The notes below the pieces were generated by a model. The model was not told where the DNA came from. It saw only the letters and a list, made by a program, of their open reading frames with translations, and made no database searches. A stretch of 57,624 nt of DNA, taken from NCBI RefSeq assembly GCF_902463975.1, contig NZ_CABQHJ010000016.1:1-57624 (forward strand), written 5' to 3'. A program made the position numbers and the translations under genes. The stretch's first letter is position 1. Each line of letters starts with the position of its first letter. This DNA comes from Phascolarctobacterium_A sp902463975 (lineage in GTDB: Bacteria > Bacillota > Negativicutes > Acidaminococcales > Acidaminococcaceae). Shown here piece by piece: positions 15,571 through 24,519 of the stretch.

Positions 15571-18141
15571 ATGGGTAATAAAAGAATATACGAGGTTGCC
15601 AAGGATTATGGCAAGCCAGTAAATGAGGTCATTGACCTACTGAAGAAAAATAATATCGAAAAAACTAATTTTAGTGCAGCTGATGACAAGGCTATGTCTG
15701 TTATCCGTAAAGCTTATGATAAAAAACCAGAACCGCCCAAACCGGCGAAGACGGAAAAACGTGATGTCAGCAAACCGGCTGCTCCTGCGCATCCGCAGGC
15801 TACAGCTAAAAGAAACGATAACAATATGAATAGGAATAACGGACAGAGGAATATGCAACAAAATCAGCAAAATAATCAACGCAACAACAACGCTCAACAA
15901 GGGCGTAATGAAAATCGTCAGGGTGGCCGCAACGAAGGCCGTCCGCAAAATCGCAACGGCCAGCAGGGCAACCGCCAAGGCGGCCAGGGTAACTATCAAG
16001 GTGGCCGTAATGAAGGTCGTCCGCAAAATCGTGGCGGCCAGCAGGGTGGTCAGGGCAACCGTCAGGGTGGCCGCAACGGCCAACAACGCCAGGGGGGCAT
16101 CTTTGTAGGTCCTAAGAGTCAGCAGGGTCCGAGCGTACACGGCGAAAGCCGTGCACAGGTTAGCGGTGGCCGTAGCGAAGGCCGCAATGGTGGCCGCAGC
16201 GAAGGCGCTCGCGATAACCGTCAGGGTGGTCGCAATGCAGGCAAGAGCCGTAAGGATAACAACAAGCCGCAGATTAAGGGTAGCTACGCTACCCGCGAAA
16301 GCCGTCCTAACCGCAGTGCCGGTCATCAAATGCCGGTAAACCGCGGTGGCAAGAAGCCTGCACCGAAGCAACAGCAGGCTCCGGTAGAAATTGTTCGTCC
16401 GACTTATGTAGAAATCGGCGAATCTATCAACGTACAAGAATTTTCTAAGCTCATTAAGCGTGAGGTTAATGAAGTAATCAAGGCTCTGTTTATGCTGGGC
16501 GTAATGGTTACTATCAACCAGGATATCGATTTCGATACTGCACAGCTTATTGGCGACAACTTTGGTGTAGAGGTTGGTCAAAGAGCACCTGAGGAGGATC
16601 CGACTGAGATTCCTGAGGTTGACGATCCGCCTGAAAAACGAGTTCCGCGTCCGCCGGTTATTACCGTTATGGGCCACGTTGACCATGGTAAAACCTCTTT
16701 GCTGGATGCTATCCGTAAAACTAACGTTACCTCCCGCGAGGCTGGCGGTATTACCCAGCATATCGGTGCTTACAAGGTTAACTACCAGGGAAAGCAGATT
16801 GTCTTCCTGGATACCCCGGGCCATGAGGCCTTCACTGCTATGCGTGCCCGCGGCGCTCAGGTAACTGACGTTGCTATCCTGGTTGTAGCAGCAGATGACG
16901 GTGTAATGCCGCAGACCATCGAGGCTATCAACCATGCTAAGGCTGCAAAGGTACCTATCATTGTAGCTATCAATAAAATCGACCGTCCGGGCGCTAATCC
17001 GGATCACGTTAAACAACAGCTGGCTGAGCACGAGCTCATTCCTGAGGACTGGGGCGGCGACACCATCATGGTACCGGTTTCCGCACATCAGAAGACTGGC
17101 ATCAGCGATCTGCTGGAAATGATTCTGCTGGTTGCTGAAATGCAGGAGCTGAAGGCTAACCCGAATCTGCCTGCTCACGGCACTATTATCGAGGCACAGC
17201 TGGACAAAGGCCGTGGCCCGGTTGCTACTGTCCTGGTACAACGCGGTACACTGCATATCGGTGATACCATTATTGCCGGCACCTCCTATGGTAAGGTTCG
17301 CGCAATGATCAATGACCGTGGCGAAAAGGTTAAAAAAGCTCTGCCTTCTACCCCAGTAGAGGTACTGGGCCTGAACGATGTACCGGCTGCCGGCGATATT
17401 CTGGACAGCACCGATGAAAAGACTGCCCGCGGCGTTGCCGAAAAACGTATCGCCAAGAAGAAGGAAGAGGAAATCAAGCTGAACTCCAAGGTTTCTCTGG
17501 ATGACCTGTTCCAACGCATTAAAGAAGGCGAAATCAAAGAGCTGAACATCGTTGTTAAGGCTGACGTTCAGGGTACTATCGAAGCATTGAAGGCATCCCT
17601 GGAAAAAATCAAAAACGATGAGGTTAAGGTTGCCGTTGTCCATGCAGGCGTAGGCGCTATCACCGAATCCGACGTAATGCTGGCATCCGCTGCCAACGCA
17701 CTGATTATCGGCTTTAACGTTCGTCCTGACGCTAACGCGCGTAAGGCTGCCGAAACCGAGAAGGTTGACGTACGCACCTACCGCGTTATCTACGACGCAC
17801 TCAACGACGTTGAGGCTGCTATCAAGGGTATGCTTGCTCCTAAATTCAAGGAGGTTATCCAAGGCCGCGTAGAAATCCGTCAGCTGATTACTATTTCCAA
17901 GCTGAAGATTGCAGGCTGCTATGTAGTTGAAGGCAAGGTTACCAACAGCTCCAAGGTTCGTGTTGTCCGTGACGGCATCGTTGTTCACGAGGGCGTTATC
18001 GAATCTCTGCGCCGCTTCAAGGACGATGTGAAGGAAGTTGCCCAAGGCTTTGAATGTGGTATTACTTTAGAGAAGTTCAGCGACCTTAAAGAGGGCGATA
18101 TCTTTGAAGTATACGACATGGAAGAAATCGCAGTAGAATAG
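15571..18141 (+). CDS. infB: translation initiation factor IF-2
   Basis: IF-2 is the GTPase that brings initiator tRNA to the 30S subunit and promotes subunit joining. The 856 residues start with an IF2_N helix domain (1 to about 50). A long disordered stretch from about 70 to 270 is made almost only of Asn, Gln, Gly and Arg, with repeated NRQGGRNEGRPQNR-like units. The G domain has GHVDHGKT (368-375), DTPGHEAF and NKID, followed by the IF-2 beta-barrel domains and a C-terminal fMet-tRNA-binding domain. The start is ATG behind GGAGGTGG. The Arg/Gly/Asn-rich segment resembles RGG-type RNA-binding regions. Confidence 0.96.
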   Translation: MGNKRIYEVAKDYGKPVNEVIDLLKKNNIEKTNFSAADDKAMSVIRKAYDKKPEPPKPAKTEKRDVSKPAAPAHPQATAKRNDNNMNRNNGQRNMQQNQQNNQRNNNAQQGRNENRQGGRNEGRPQNRNGQQGNRQGGQGNYQGGRNEGRPQNRGGQQGGQGNRQGGRNGQQRQGGIFVGPKSQQGPSVHGESRAQVSGGRSEGRNGGRSEGARDNRQGGRNAGKSRKDNNKPQIKGSYATRESRPNRSAGHQMPVNRGGKKPAPKQQQAPVEIVRPTYVEIGESINVQEFSKLIKREVNEVIKALFMLGVMVTINQDIDFDTAQLIGDNFGVEVGQRAPEEDPTEIPEVDDPPEKRVPRPPVITVMGHVDHGKTSLLDAIRKTNVTSREAGGITQHIGAYKVNYQGKQIVFLDTPGHEAFTAMRARGAQVTDVAILVVAADDGVMPQTIEAINHAKAAKVPIIVAINKIDRPGANPDHVKQQLAEHELIPEDWGGDTIMVPVSAHQKTGISDLLEMILLVAEMQELKANPNLPAHGTIIEAQLDKGRGPVATVLVQRGTLHIGDTIIAGTSYGKVRAMINDRGEKVKKALPSTPVEVLGLNDVPAAGDILDSTDEKTARGVAEKRIAKKKEEEIKLNSKVSLDDLFQRIKEGEIKELNIVVKADVQGTIEALKASLEKIKNDEVKVAVVHAGVGAITESDVMLASAANALIIGFNVRPDANARKAAETEKVDVRTYRVIYDALNDVEAAIKGMLAPKFKEVIQGRVEIRQLITISKLKIAGCYVVEGKVTNSSKVRVVRDGIVVHEGVIESLRRFKDDVKEVAQGFECGITLEKFSDLKEGDIFEVYDMEEIAVE

Positions 18142-18255
18142 TCTGTCGCATAAGGCATATTGCGCAGGAATGCAGGCAGGAGTAGCAATACGCCGCCGCA
18201 TTCCCTGCACCTGTTGCCTTTAGTCAGCTTATATCTATATATAGAGGAAAAGAAA

Positions 18256-18633
18256 ATGGCAAGACTTAGAGTAGAAAAAGTACAGGAGGCCATTCAGCAT
18301 GAAATCAGCAAAATGCTGCTGCATGATGTCAAGGATCCGCGCATTCAGTTTGTTACTGTAACCGGCGTGGAGCTGACAGATGACATGAGCTATGCCAAGA
18401 TTTTCATCAGCATGTATGGTCCTAAGGATAAACAGGAAGAAACCTGGAAGGCTCTGAACAAGGCGTTAGGCTTTATGCGTACGGAAATTGCCAAACGCAT
18501 TCGTCTGCGCTTCGCGCCGACTCTGATTCTGCAGAAGGATACTTCTGCAGAATACAGTGCGCATATTCAGAGCATCTTAGATAAGATTAAGCAGGAAGAA
18601 AAGCCTGCAGCCGAGGAAGCAGAGCATGAGTAA
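18256..18633 (+). CDS. rbfA: 30S ribosome-binding factor RbfA
   Basis: RbfA is a KH-fold protein needed for 16S rRNA 5'-end maturation and cold adaptation. The 125 residues start with RLRVEKVQEAIQHEISKML and include DPRIQFVTVTGVELTDDMSYAKIFISM, typical of the family. The ATG at 18256 follows GAGGAAA. A longer in-frame start at 18160 is rejected because it runs through a leader hairpin (GGAATGC/GCATTCC). The stop overlaps nrnA by eight bases. Confidence 0.93.
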   Translation: MARLRVEKVQEAIQHEISKMLLHDVKDPRIQFVTVTGVELTDDMSYAKIFISMYGPKDKQEETWKALNKALGFMRTEIAKRIRLRFAPTLILQKDTSAEYSAHIQSILDKIKQEEKPAAEEAEHE

Positions 18634-19576
18634 GGAGCTTAGCCTGCAGGAAACAGGCGCTATGCTTTTGGCGGCAGAAAAAATTGTGCTGTGCACCCAT
18701 GTAAGCCCGGATGGCGACACCCTGGGCTCCACCTTGGGATTGGCACGCTTTTTGCTGGCGCAGGGCAAGCAGGTTACTGTTTTCTGTGATGACGTTATCA
18801 ACAAAAGCTTCGGCTTTATTCCTGGTATTGAATTGTGTGAACGCCCGGTAGAGGGCAGCAAGCTGCAGACGGATTTGCTGGTAGTTATTGATGCCAGCTC
18901 CTTTGACCGTATTGGTCTGGTGTCCGAGGTTGTGGAAGCAAAAACACTGCTGAACATCGACCACCATATTTCCAACGAACGCTTTGCCGAATATCTCTAC
19001 TTGGATGCCAAGGCAGCAGCCGTGGGCGAGGTAATGTGTGATCTGTTCATGGCTATGCGATGGCCCTTTGATAAGGAAATTGCCACCTGCTTTTACACTG
19101 CCATCAGCACAGACTGCGGCTCCTTCCGCTATGCCAACACTACGCCGAAAACTATGCGTAATGCTGCCAAGCTGCTGGAATACGGCGTGCAGCCTAACGA
19201 AATCAGCGATGCACTGGACGTGCGCTCCCGCGATACGGTAGAGCTGCTGGCCAAGGTACTGCCTTCGCTGACCTTCGCTTATGAAGGCAAAATTGCTTAT
19301 CTCACAATTAGCAACGATTTATATGACAAGGATGTCCAGACCGACAGCTTTGTGTCCTACCCGCGCTATATTGAGGGCGTTGACGTAGCTATTATGTTCA
19401 AGGCCGTTGAGCCGACGGTAACGCGCGTGAGCATGCGCTCCAAGAGCGTTGACGTATCCGCTGTGGCTGTAGCCTTTGGCGGCGGCGGTCATCTGCGGGC
19501 AGCAGGCTGTACGATTTATGCACCGGTAGAGGAGGCTCGCACTCAGCTGCTGGAGGCATTGGGCAAATTGGTTTAA
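18626..19576 (+). CDS. nrnA: DHH/DHHA1 phosphoesterase, NrnA-like (oligoribonuclease / pAp phosphatase)
   Basis: This protein degrades short oligonucleotides and 3'-phosphoadenosine 5'-phosphate. The 316 residues show all DHH metal motifs: HVSPDGDTLGS near residue 24, VVIDASSFDR, LNIDHHISN near residue 110 and STDCGSFRY. A DHHA1 domain ends with FGGGGHLRAAGC. Its position between rbfA and truB is the usual place for nrnA in Firmicutes. The ATG lies inside the end of rbfA. Confidence 0.92.
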   Translation: MSKELSLQETGAMLLAAEKIVLCTHVSPDGDTLGSTLGLARFLLAQGKQVTVFCDDVINKSFGFIPGIELCERPVEGSKLQTDLLVVIDASSFDRIGLVSEVVEAKTLLNIDHHISNERFAEYLYLDAKAAAVGEVMCDLFMAMRWPFDKEIATCFYTAISTDCGSFRYANTTPKTMRNAAKLLEYGVQPNEISDALDVRSRDTVELLAKVLPSLTFAYEGKIAYLTISNDLYDKDVQTDSFVSYPRYIEGVDVAIMFKAVEPTVTRVSMRSKSVDVSAVAVAFGGGGHLRAAGCTIYAPVEEARTQLLEALGKLV

Positions 19577-19577
19577 T

Positions 19578-20453
19578 ATGGACGCAATTTTTAATGTATT
19601 AAAACCACCACAGATGACCTCGCACGATGTTATCGGCTTTTTGCGGCGCGTGCTTAACACAAAGAAAATCGGACATGGGGGAACTCTTGACCCTGACGCG
19701 GCAGGAGTTCTTCCTGTTTTTGCGGGCAGTGCAACCCGTCTGCTGGAATTTGCTGTAGAAGGCCGCAAGGAATATATTGCCGAATTTACGCTGGGAGCGC
19801 AGACAGTTACCGGCGATGACAGCGGTGAGGTTGTCAAAACGATGATTGTGCCTGCATTCGGCAAACAAGAGCTGGAAGCGGTGCTGGCGCAATTTACCGG
19901 CAAGCAAATGCAGCTGCCGCCGATGTATTCGGCCATCAAAATCAACGGCAAAAAGCTGTATCAGCTGGCTCGTCAGGGCGTAGAGGTAGAACGCACCGCA
20001 CGTCCGATTGAGGTCTATAAGCTGGAGCTTCTGCATTATACGGCAACCGGCTTTACTGTGCGCGTGGCCTGCTCCAAGGGCACCTATATCCGCGTTCTGG
20101 GCGAGGACCTGGCGACGGCGCTGGGAACCTGCGGTACGATGAGCTTTTTGCTGCGTACACAGGTGGGAGCCTACACAATTGACAAGGCCTGCACGCTGCA
20201 GGAAATCGCGGAAAACCCCGAGGCCTGTGCCGCAGAGCCGCTGACTGCCGTTGCCGAGCTGCCCAAGCTCAAGGTGAACGCTCGTCAGGCGGCGCGCATT
20301 ACTAACGGTGTACGCACCACGGTGGCGCAGACTGCCGACGGCAGATACGTACTGCTGGGGCCGGGGGATGAATTCTTAGGCATCGTCCGCTGTGAGCAGG
20401 AGCGTCTGCAGGCAGAAAAAATCTTAGAGCATTACCCGATGCCAGAGGAATAA
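19578..20453 (+). CDS. truB: tRNA pseudouridine(55) synthase TruB
   Basis: TruB makes pseudouridine 55 in the T-loop of tRNAs. The 291-residue protein has the catalytic motif GHGGTLDPDAAGVLP, with the nucleophilic Asp near residue 38. MYSAIKINGKKLYQLARQG follows, then a CSKGTYIRVLGEDLATALG region and a PUA-like C-terminus. It starts one base after the nrnA stop, without a clear ribosome binding site of its own, so it is probably coupled to nrnA. Confidence 0.95.
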   Translation: MDAIFNVLKPPQMTSHDVIGFLRRVLNTKKIGHGGTLDPDAAGVLPVFAGSATRLLEFAVEGRKEYIAEFTLGAQTVTGDDSGEVVKTMIVPAFGKQELEAVLAQFTGKQMQLPPMYSAIKINGKKLYQLARQGVEVERTARPIEVYKLELLHYTATGFTVRVACSKGTYIRVLGEDLATALGTCGTMSFLLRTQVGAYTIDKACTLQEIAENPEACAAEPLTAVAELPKLKVNARQAARITNGVRTTVAQTADGRYVLLGPGDEFLGIVRCEQERLQAEKILEHYPMPEE

Positions 20454-20455
20454 CT

Positions 20456-21379
20456 ATGGAGATTATTACTTCTTTAGAACAACTGCATAAATTTTCCGCT
20501 CCCTGTGTGGTAGCATTGGGTACCTTTGACGGCCTGCATCGCGGTCATCTTGATGTAATTGAAACCGCAAGAGACAAGGCGCGTGAATGTAACTCCAAGC
20601 TGGCAGTCTTTACCTTCAGCAACCATCCCTTTGAATGGATTCGTCCGGGCATGGTGCCGCCAGCGCTGATAACCGGCGCGCAAAAGCAGGAGCTTTTGCA
20701 GCAGCTTGGCGTGGATGTGCTGGTGGATATTCCCTTTAATCAGCAGGTTGCGGACCTTTCGCCGCAGGAGTTTTTGCAGCGCCTGCAGCAGCTTGACTAC
20801 AGCTGTCTTGTTGTCGGTGCCAACTTTACCTACGGCTGTCGCGGACTGGGAACTGTCTATACGCTGGCTGCTTCCGCCAAGGCTATGGGCTTTGAGCTGA
20901 TTGTGCGCGAGCTGGTAAGCGAGGGCGCAACCGTTATCAGCAGCACCGCTATCCGTCACCTGATTGCCGCAGGCAAGGTAGCGGAGGCTGCCGAAATGCT
21001 GGGGCGCAGCTACAGCATCAGCGGCACCGTAGCGCACGGCAACGAGCGTGGCAGACTGCTGGGATATCCTACGGCCAACATTGAGCTGGAGGATGCTCAT
21101 GTTGCAGTGCCTCTAGGAGGCGTGTATGCTGTGCGCGTACTGGTGAATGGCGCAAGCTATCATGGTATGGCGAATATAGGCTATAATCCGACCTTTGGCG
21201 ATGTTGCCAAACCGCGTCTGGAAACGAATATCTTTGATTTTACCGGTGACCTTTACGGTCAGCAGCTCACAGTGCAGTTTGTGCAGCGCATTCGCGGCGA
21301 AGTGAAATTTGCCGGCATTGAGCAGCTCAAGCAGCAGCTGGCGCAGGATAAAAACGACTGCAAAGCGGCATTGCGGTAA
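20456..21379 (+). CDS. ribF: bifunctional riboflavin kinase / FAD synthetase RibF
   Basis: RibF converts riboflavin to FMN and then FAD. The 307 residues have the N-terminal nucleotidyltransferase domain with LGTFDGLHRGHLDVIE (about residues 22-37) and the SSTAIRHLIAAGKV segment. The C-terminal kinase domain has GRLLGYPTANIELE and the GVYAV strand. It lies two bases after truB, a common order in bacteria. Confidence 0.95.
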   Translation: MEIITSLEQLHKFSAPCVVALGTFDGLHRGHLDVIETARDKARECNSKLAVFTFSNHPFEWIRPGMVPPALITGAQKQELLQQLGVDVLVDIPFNQQVADLSPQEFLQRLQQLDYSCLVVGANFTYGCRGLGTVYTLAASAKAMGFELIVRELVSEGATVISSTAIRHLIAAGKVAEAAEMLGRSYSISGTVAHGNERGRLLGYPTANIELEDAHVAVPLGGVYAVRVLVNGASYHGMANIGYNPTFGDVAKPRLETNIFDFTGDLYGQQLTVQFVQRIRGEVKFAGIEQLKQQLAQDKNDCKAALR

Positions 21380-21415
21380 ATCAAAGCTGTTTTTATAAAA
21401 AACTTTACAAAATAC

Positions 21416-21445
21416 TTGCTATCTGGTGGCAAGATATGGTATACT
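21416..21445 (+). promoter_or_regulatory. promoter of rpsO
   Basis: TTGCTA (21416-21421) and TATACT (21440-21445) are spaced by 18 bases. The predicted leader of about 85 bases contains a CCAAGGCTTGG palindrome and a GGCAG/CTGC pair, compatible with an S15 autoregulatory leader, but I cannot prove the fold. Confidence 0.6.
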
Positions 21446-21534
21446 ATCATAGTATTTGAACCAAGGCTTGGCAGTTCGATTCTCCAACGGCTGCTACGCT
21501 TATGGCAATTTGAATTTTTAGGAGGAAACAAACA

Positions 21535-21801
21535 ATGTTAACTAGCGAAGCTAAACAAGCAGTAATTCTGGCAAACGCACGTCATGAAGGTGACACCGGT
21601 TCTTCTGAGGTACAAATCGCAGTTCTGACCGAACGCATCAAATATTTGACCGAGCATCTGAAAGAGCACAAAAAAGACCATCATTCCCGTCGCGGTCTGC
21701 TGAAACTGGTAGGTAAACGTCGTGGCTTGCTGAACTACCTGGCTGCTAAAGACATCGAGCGCTATCGTGCAATCATTGCTAAACTGGGTATCCGTAAATA
21801 A
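21535..21801 (+). CDS. rpsO: 30S ribosomal protein S15
   Basis: S15 binds the central domain of 16S rRNA early in 30S assembly. The 88 residues match the full-length family, with GDTGSSEVQIAVLTERI, the HLKEHKKDHHSRRGLLKLV helix pair and RRGLLNYL. A strong ribosome binding site (TAGGAGG) precedes the ATG. It has its own promoter and terminator. Confidence 0.97.
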   Translation: MLTSEAKQAVILANARHEGDTGSSEVQIAVLTERIKYLTEHLKEHKKDHHSRRGLLKLVGKRRGLLNYLAAKDIERYRAIIAKLGIRK

Positions 21802-21818
21802 TCCGGTTTATGCTGAAA

Positions 21819-21847
21819 AGTCCGTCCGCAAGGGCGGGCTTTTTTTG
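21819..21847 (+). terminator. rho-independent terminator after rpsO
   Basis: A nine-bp stem (21819-21827 with 21832-21840, two G-U pairs) is capped by a GCAA tetraloop and followed by a run of eight T. Confidence 0.92.
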
Positions 21848-21886
21848 TGCCTGCACTTGGGTTATAAAGAGGAGTAACACCTGCAA

Positions 21887-22000
21887 TAGTATTAAAAATA
21901 ATTAACAGTAACGCAAAATCACTCATAGTGTTAAAATAAATTAATACTATTAACAAAACACGTGATGGTGTTAAAAAATAATTAACACTGTTGCGGGTGA
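21887..22000. repeat. three AT-rich direct repeats upstream of an ATPase gene
   Basis: Three units of about 35-40 bases start at 21887, 21926 and 21966. Each contains TAGTRTTAAAA or TGGTGTTAAAA followed by TAATTAA and a TTAACA or ACTATTAACA end. The third unit has a clear inverted repeat, GTGTTAA…TTAACAC (21969-21988). They lie directly before the ATPase gene and could be operator sites or iterons. Confidence 0.7.
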
Positions 22001-22063
22001 TGGTTGTTTGTGTTAGAATATAATAAAGGAGAACGTGCTGACAAAGCGGAAAGGAGCAGGGTT

Positions 22064-23266
22064 ATGGTTATCAGAACACAGTATCTGGAGCGTTTGCGAC
22101 CGTTTTATGATTCGGAGCTAGTAAAGGTTATTACCGGCATCAGACGTTGCGGTAAATCTACTATTTTGCGTCAGGTTATTGCTGAAATAAAGGAAAATGG
22201 TATCGAGGATTCGCATATCGTTTACATAAATTTTGAAGATTACAAGTATTATAAGCTGACAGATGCAGATGCTTTTTATGAACATATTGAGCAAAAAATC
22301 GTTGATGAAGGAAAATATTATCTGTTTTTCGACGAAATTCAAAATGTAAATAAATTTGAGCTCGTGGTAAATTCGTTTAGGGCAACTCATAATGTGAGTA
22401 TCTTTATTACCGGTTCTAATTCCAAGTTGCTTTCGGGAGAATTAGCTACACATTTAAGTGGTAGAACTATATCCTTACGCGTTTTGCCGTTCAATTTCAT
22501 GGAGTTCTGTCAATACAAGGACATCTCTGCGCCTGATTATGAAAGCTTGCTGACGGAATACATGACTTATGGTGGTTTACCTTTGGTATGTGGTGCTGAT
22601 AATAAGGAAACAAAAGAGGTTATTCTAAGTAATATATATGATGCGGTTGTCCTGAAGGATATCGTTATGCGTAACAAAATAAACTCGCCACTGGTGCTGG
22701 AAAAGGTTCTTGATTACGTTGTAGGAAATTCTTCGCTTACTGTTTCCGGCAATGCTATTGCCGGTACGCTTTCAAGTAACGGACATAAGGTTTCTGCACC
22801 TGTTGTGTACGATTACTTGCGTTGTATTGTTGATGCCTGCGTTTGCGATAAGGTTTCGCGTTATGATATACGCGGTAAGAAGGCGCTTGCATTTGAAGAG
22901 AAGTATTATGTTTGTGACCTTGGTTTTCTGCATTTGAAGAAAAATAGAATTAAGGATGAGTATAACTATATTATTGAAACAATTTGTTATAATGAGCTGA
23001 TTTCACGAGGCTATAAAGTCTATGTAGGTAAAACCTGGAAGGGCGAGATTGACTTTATCGCAGAATTGAATGGCAAGATTATCTACATTCAGGCAGCTTA
23101 TCTTTTAAGTGACGAAAAAACAATAGAGCGAGAGTTTGGTGCATATGAAAAGATTGCCGACAATTATCCCAAGTACGTTATAACCTTGGATAAGCATACG
23201 ATTTCCAGAAATGGTATAATTCATTATAATCTTATTGATTTCCTACTCAGAAAAGTAGCTCTTTAA
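22064..23266 (+). CDS. AAA ATPase with DUF4143 domain
   Basis: This 400-residue protein belongs to the AAA_14/DUF4143 family of ATPases found in many anaerobes and archaea, whose role is not settled. Walker A is GIRRCGKST (about 25-33) and Walker B is YYLFFDEIQNV (about 86-96). A sensor-like FITGSNSKLLSGELATHLSG follows. The C-terminal half has the DUF4143 features FEEKYYVCDLGF and GEIDFIAELNGKIIYIQAAY, a nuclease-like fold in which the usual catalytic Lys is not apparent. The ATG at 22064 follows AAGGAGC. Gene composition is more AT-rich than the preceding operon, which suggests transfer. The three upstream repeats may control it. Confidence 0.85.
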   Translation: MVIRTQYLERLRPFYDSELVKVITGIRRCGKSTILRQVIAEIKENGIEDSHIVYINFEDYKYYKLTDADAFYEHIEQKIVDEGKYYLFFDEIQNVNKFELVVNSFRATHNVSIFITGSNSKLLSGELATHLSGRTISLRVLPFNFMEFCQYKDISAPDYESLLTEYMTYGGLPLVCGADNKETKEVILSNIYDAVVLKDIVMRNKINSPLVLEKVLDYVVGNSSLTVSGNAIAGTLSSNGHKVSAPVVYDYLRCIVDACVCDKVSRYDIRGKKALAFEEKYYVCDLGFLHLKKNRIKDEYNYIIETICYNELISRGYKVYVGKTWKGEIDFIAELNGKIIYIQAAYLLSDEKTIEREFGAYEKIADNYPKYVITLDKHTISRNGIIHYNLIDFLLRKVAL

Positions 23267-23297
23267 GCTTTAGCAAGCAATATAATATTATTAATCG

Positions 23298-23333
23298 ATC
23301 ACGTAAGCGACTTACTGTGCTTGCGTGATTTTT
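23298..23333 (+). terminator. rho-independent terminator after the ATPase gene
   Basis: An 11-bp stem (23298-23308 with 23319-23329, one G-U) is followed by a run of five T. Confidence 0.8.
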
Positions 23334-23401
23334 CTTTGGCAATCTGTGATGTTTTTTTGCTCGAGCGACAGCAAATTTTGTCAGAAATGTGAAGAAAATA
23401 G

Positions 23402-23430
23402 TTTACGCTCTTTAGTATATGTGTTACAAT
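23402..23430 (+). promoter_or_regulatory. promoter of the sialidase-like gene
   Basis: TTTACG (23402-23407) and TACAAT (23425-23430) are separated by 17 bases, about 45 bases before the chosen start codon. Confidence 0.6.
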
Positions 23431-23475
23431 ATTTATGTTATAGAATTATGCGACTTTTTGGATGTGATTGATATA

Positions 23476-24492
23476 ATGCAAAAGGAATTGATTATGCGCT
23501 GTTTGCCTACAGAGTTCTGCCATGCTTCGACAGTGCTGGCACTGTCAGATGGAAGCCTGCTGTGCTGCTGGTTCGGCGGTACGCATGAGGGCGAAAGCGA
23601 TGTAGGTATTTACCTCAGCAGACGTACGGAAGCCGGCTGGAGTGAACCGCAGCTACTGGTGAACGGGGCGGCGGCGAACTGGAATCCGGTGCTTTTTGCG
23701 GGCGCGGACGGCAGATTGCTGCTGTTTTACAAACAGGGACAGCAGATTGCCGACTGGCAGACGTGGCTGCTGCAGTCTGCGGATAACGGCGAAACCTGGA
23801 GCGGACCGCAGGAGCTTGTGCCCGGTGATGTGAGCGGCGGGCGCGGACCTGTACGAAACAAGCCTTTGCGCTTGGCGAGCGGAAGCATTCTTGCCGGTGC
23901 TTCTACCGAACACGGTATCTGGAAGGCCTTTGCAGATATCAGCGATGATGATGGCGCAACCTGGCATAAATCCTCTGCAGTGAAGATTGAGGGATTGCAG
24001 TATCAGGCAGGCGAAAAGACTGCCGACAGTAATATTGCCGTCAGCCAGCAGTCCTTTTACGGACGCGGCGTGATTCAGCCGAGCCTGTGGCAGAGTGCGG
24101 ATGGCAGCGTGCATATGCTGCTGCGCAGCAGTGAGGGCTTTATCTATCGCAGCGATTCTGCGGATGACGGCGAAACCTGGTGCAGTGCCTACGCTTTGAG
24201 CCTGCCGAACAATAACAGCGGTCTTGACTTGGTGCGTACTGCCGCTGGTGTGCTCTATTTGGTGTGCAATCCTGTGGCTGCCAACTGGGGTCAACGTTCT
24301 CCCTTAAGTCTGTTCCAATCTACAGATGACGGTGCGAGCTGGCAAAAGCTGTTTGACCTGGAAACAGAGCCTGCGGAATTTTCCTATCCGGCGATTATTG
24401 CTGAAGGGGAAAATATTATTATCACTTACACCTATAAACGTTGCAACATTGCTTGTGTAAGATTGAGCGCGGATGAACTTGTTACCCTTTAA
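23476..24492 (+). CDS. sialidase-like BNR/Asp-box protein
   Basis: This is a 339-residue six-bladed beta-propeller candidate of the exo-alpha-sialidase type. Four Asp-boxes are visible: SADNGETW, SDDDGATW, SADDGETW and STDDGASW. The N-terminal CHASTVLALSDGSLLCCWFGGTHEG and the GRGPVRNKPLRL segment are typical of the BNR_2 group. There is no signal peptide, so it probably acts in the cytoplasm on an imported sugar acid or oligosaccharide rather than on host glycans directly. The start at 23476 is a choice; an upstream in-frame start at 23419 overlaps the promoter. The TctC-type gene follows 27 bases downstream and may be co-transcribed. Confidence 0.78.
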   Translation: MQKELIMRCLPTEFCHASTVLALSDGSLLCCWFGGTHEGESDVGIYLSRRTEAGWSEPQLLVNGAAANWNPVLFAGADGRLLLFYKQGQQIADWQTWLLQSADNGETWSGPQELVPGDVSGGRGPVRNKPLRLASGSILAGASTEHGIWKAFADISDDDGATWHKSSAVKIEGLQYQAGEKTADSNIAVSQQSFYGRGVIQPSLWQSADGSVHMLLRSSEGFIYRSDSADDGETWCSAYALSLPNNNSGLDLVRTAAGVLYLVCNPVAANWGQRSPLSLFQSTDDGASWQKLFDLETEPAEFSYPAIIAEGENIIITYTYKRCNIACVRLSADELVTL

Positions 24493-24519
24493 ATTTTAAA
24501 TATAAGGAGATGTAAGACA

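Noticed and set aside
15637..18045. Minus-strand open frame of 802 residues opposite infB
   Set aside because: It is fully antisense to IF-2, whose motifs are unmistakable, and has no ribosome binding site or recognisable domain.
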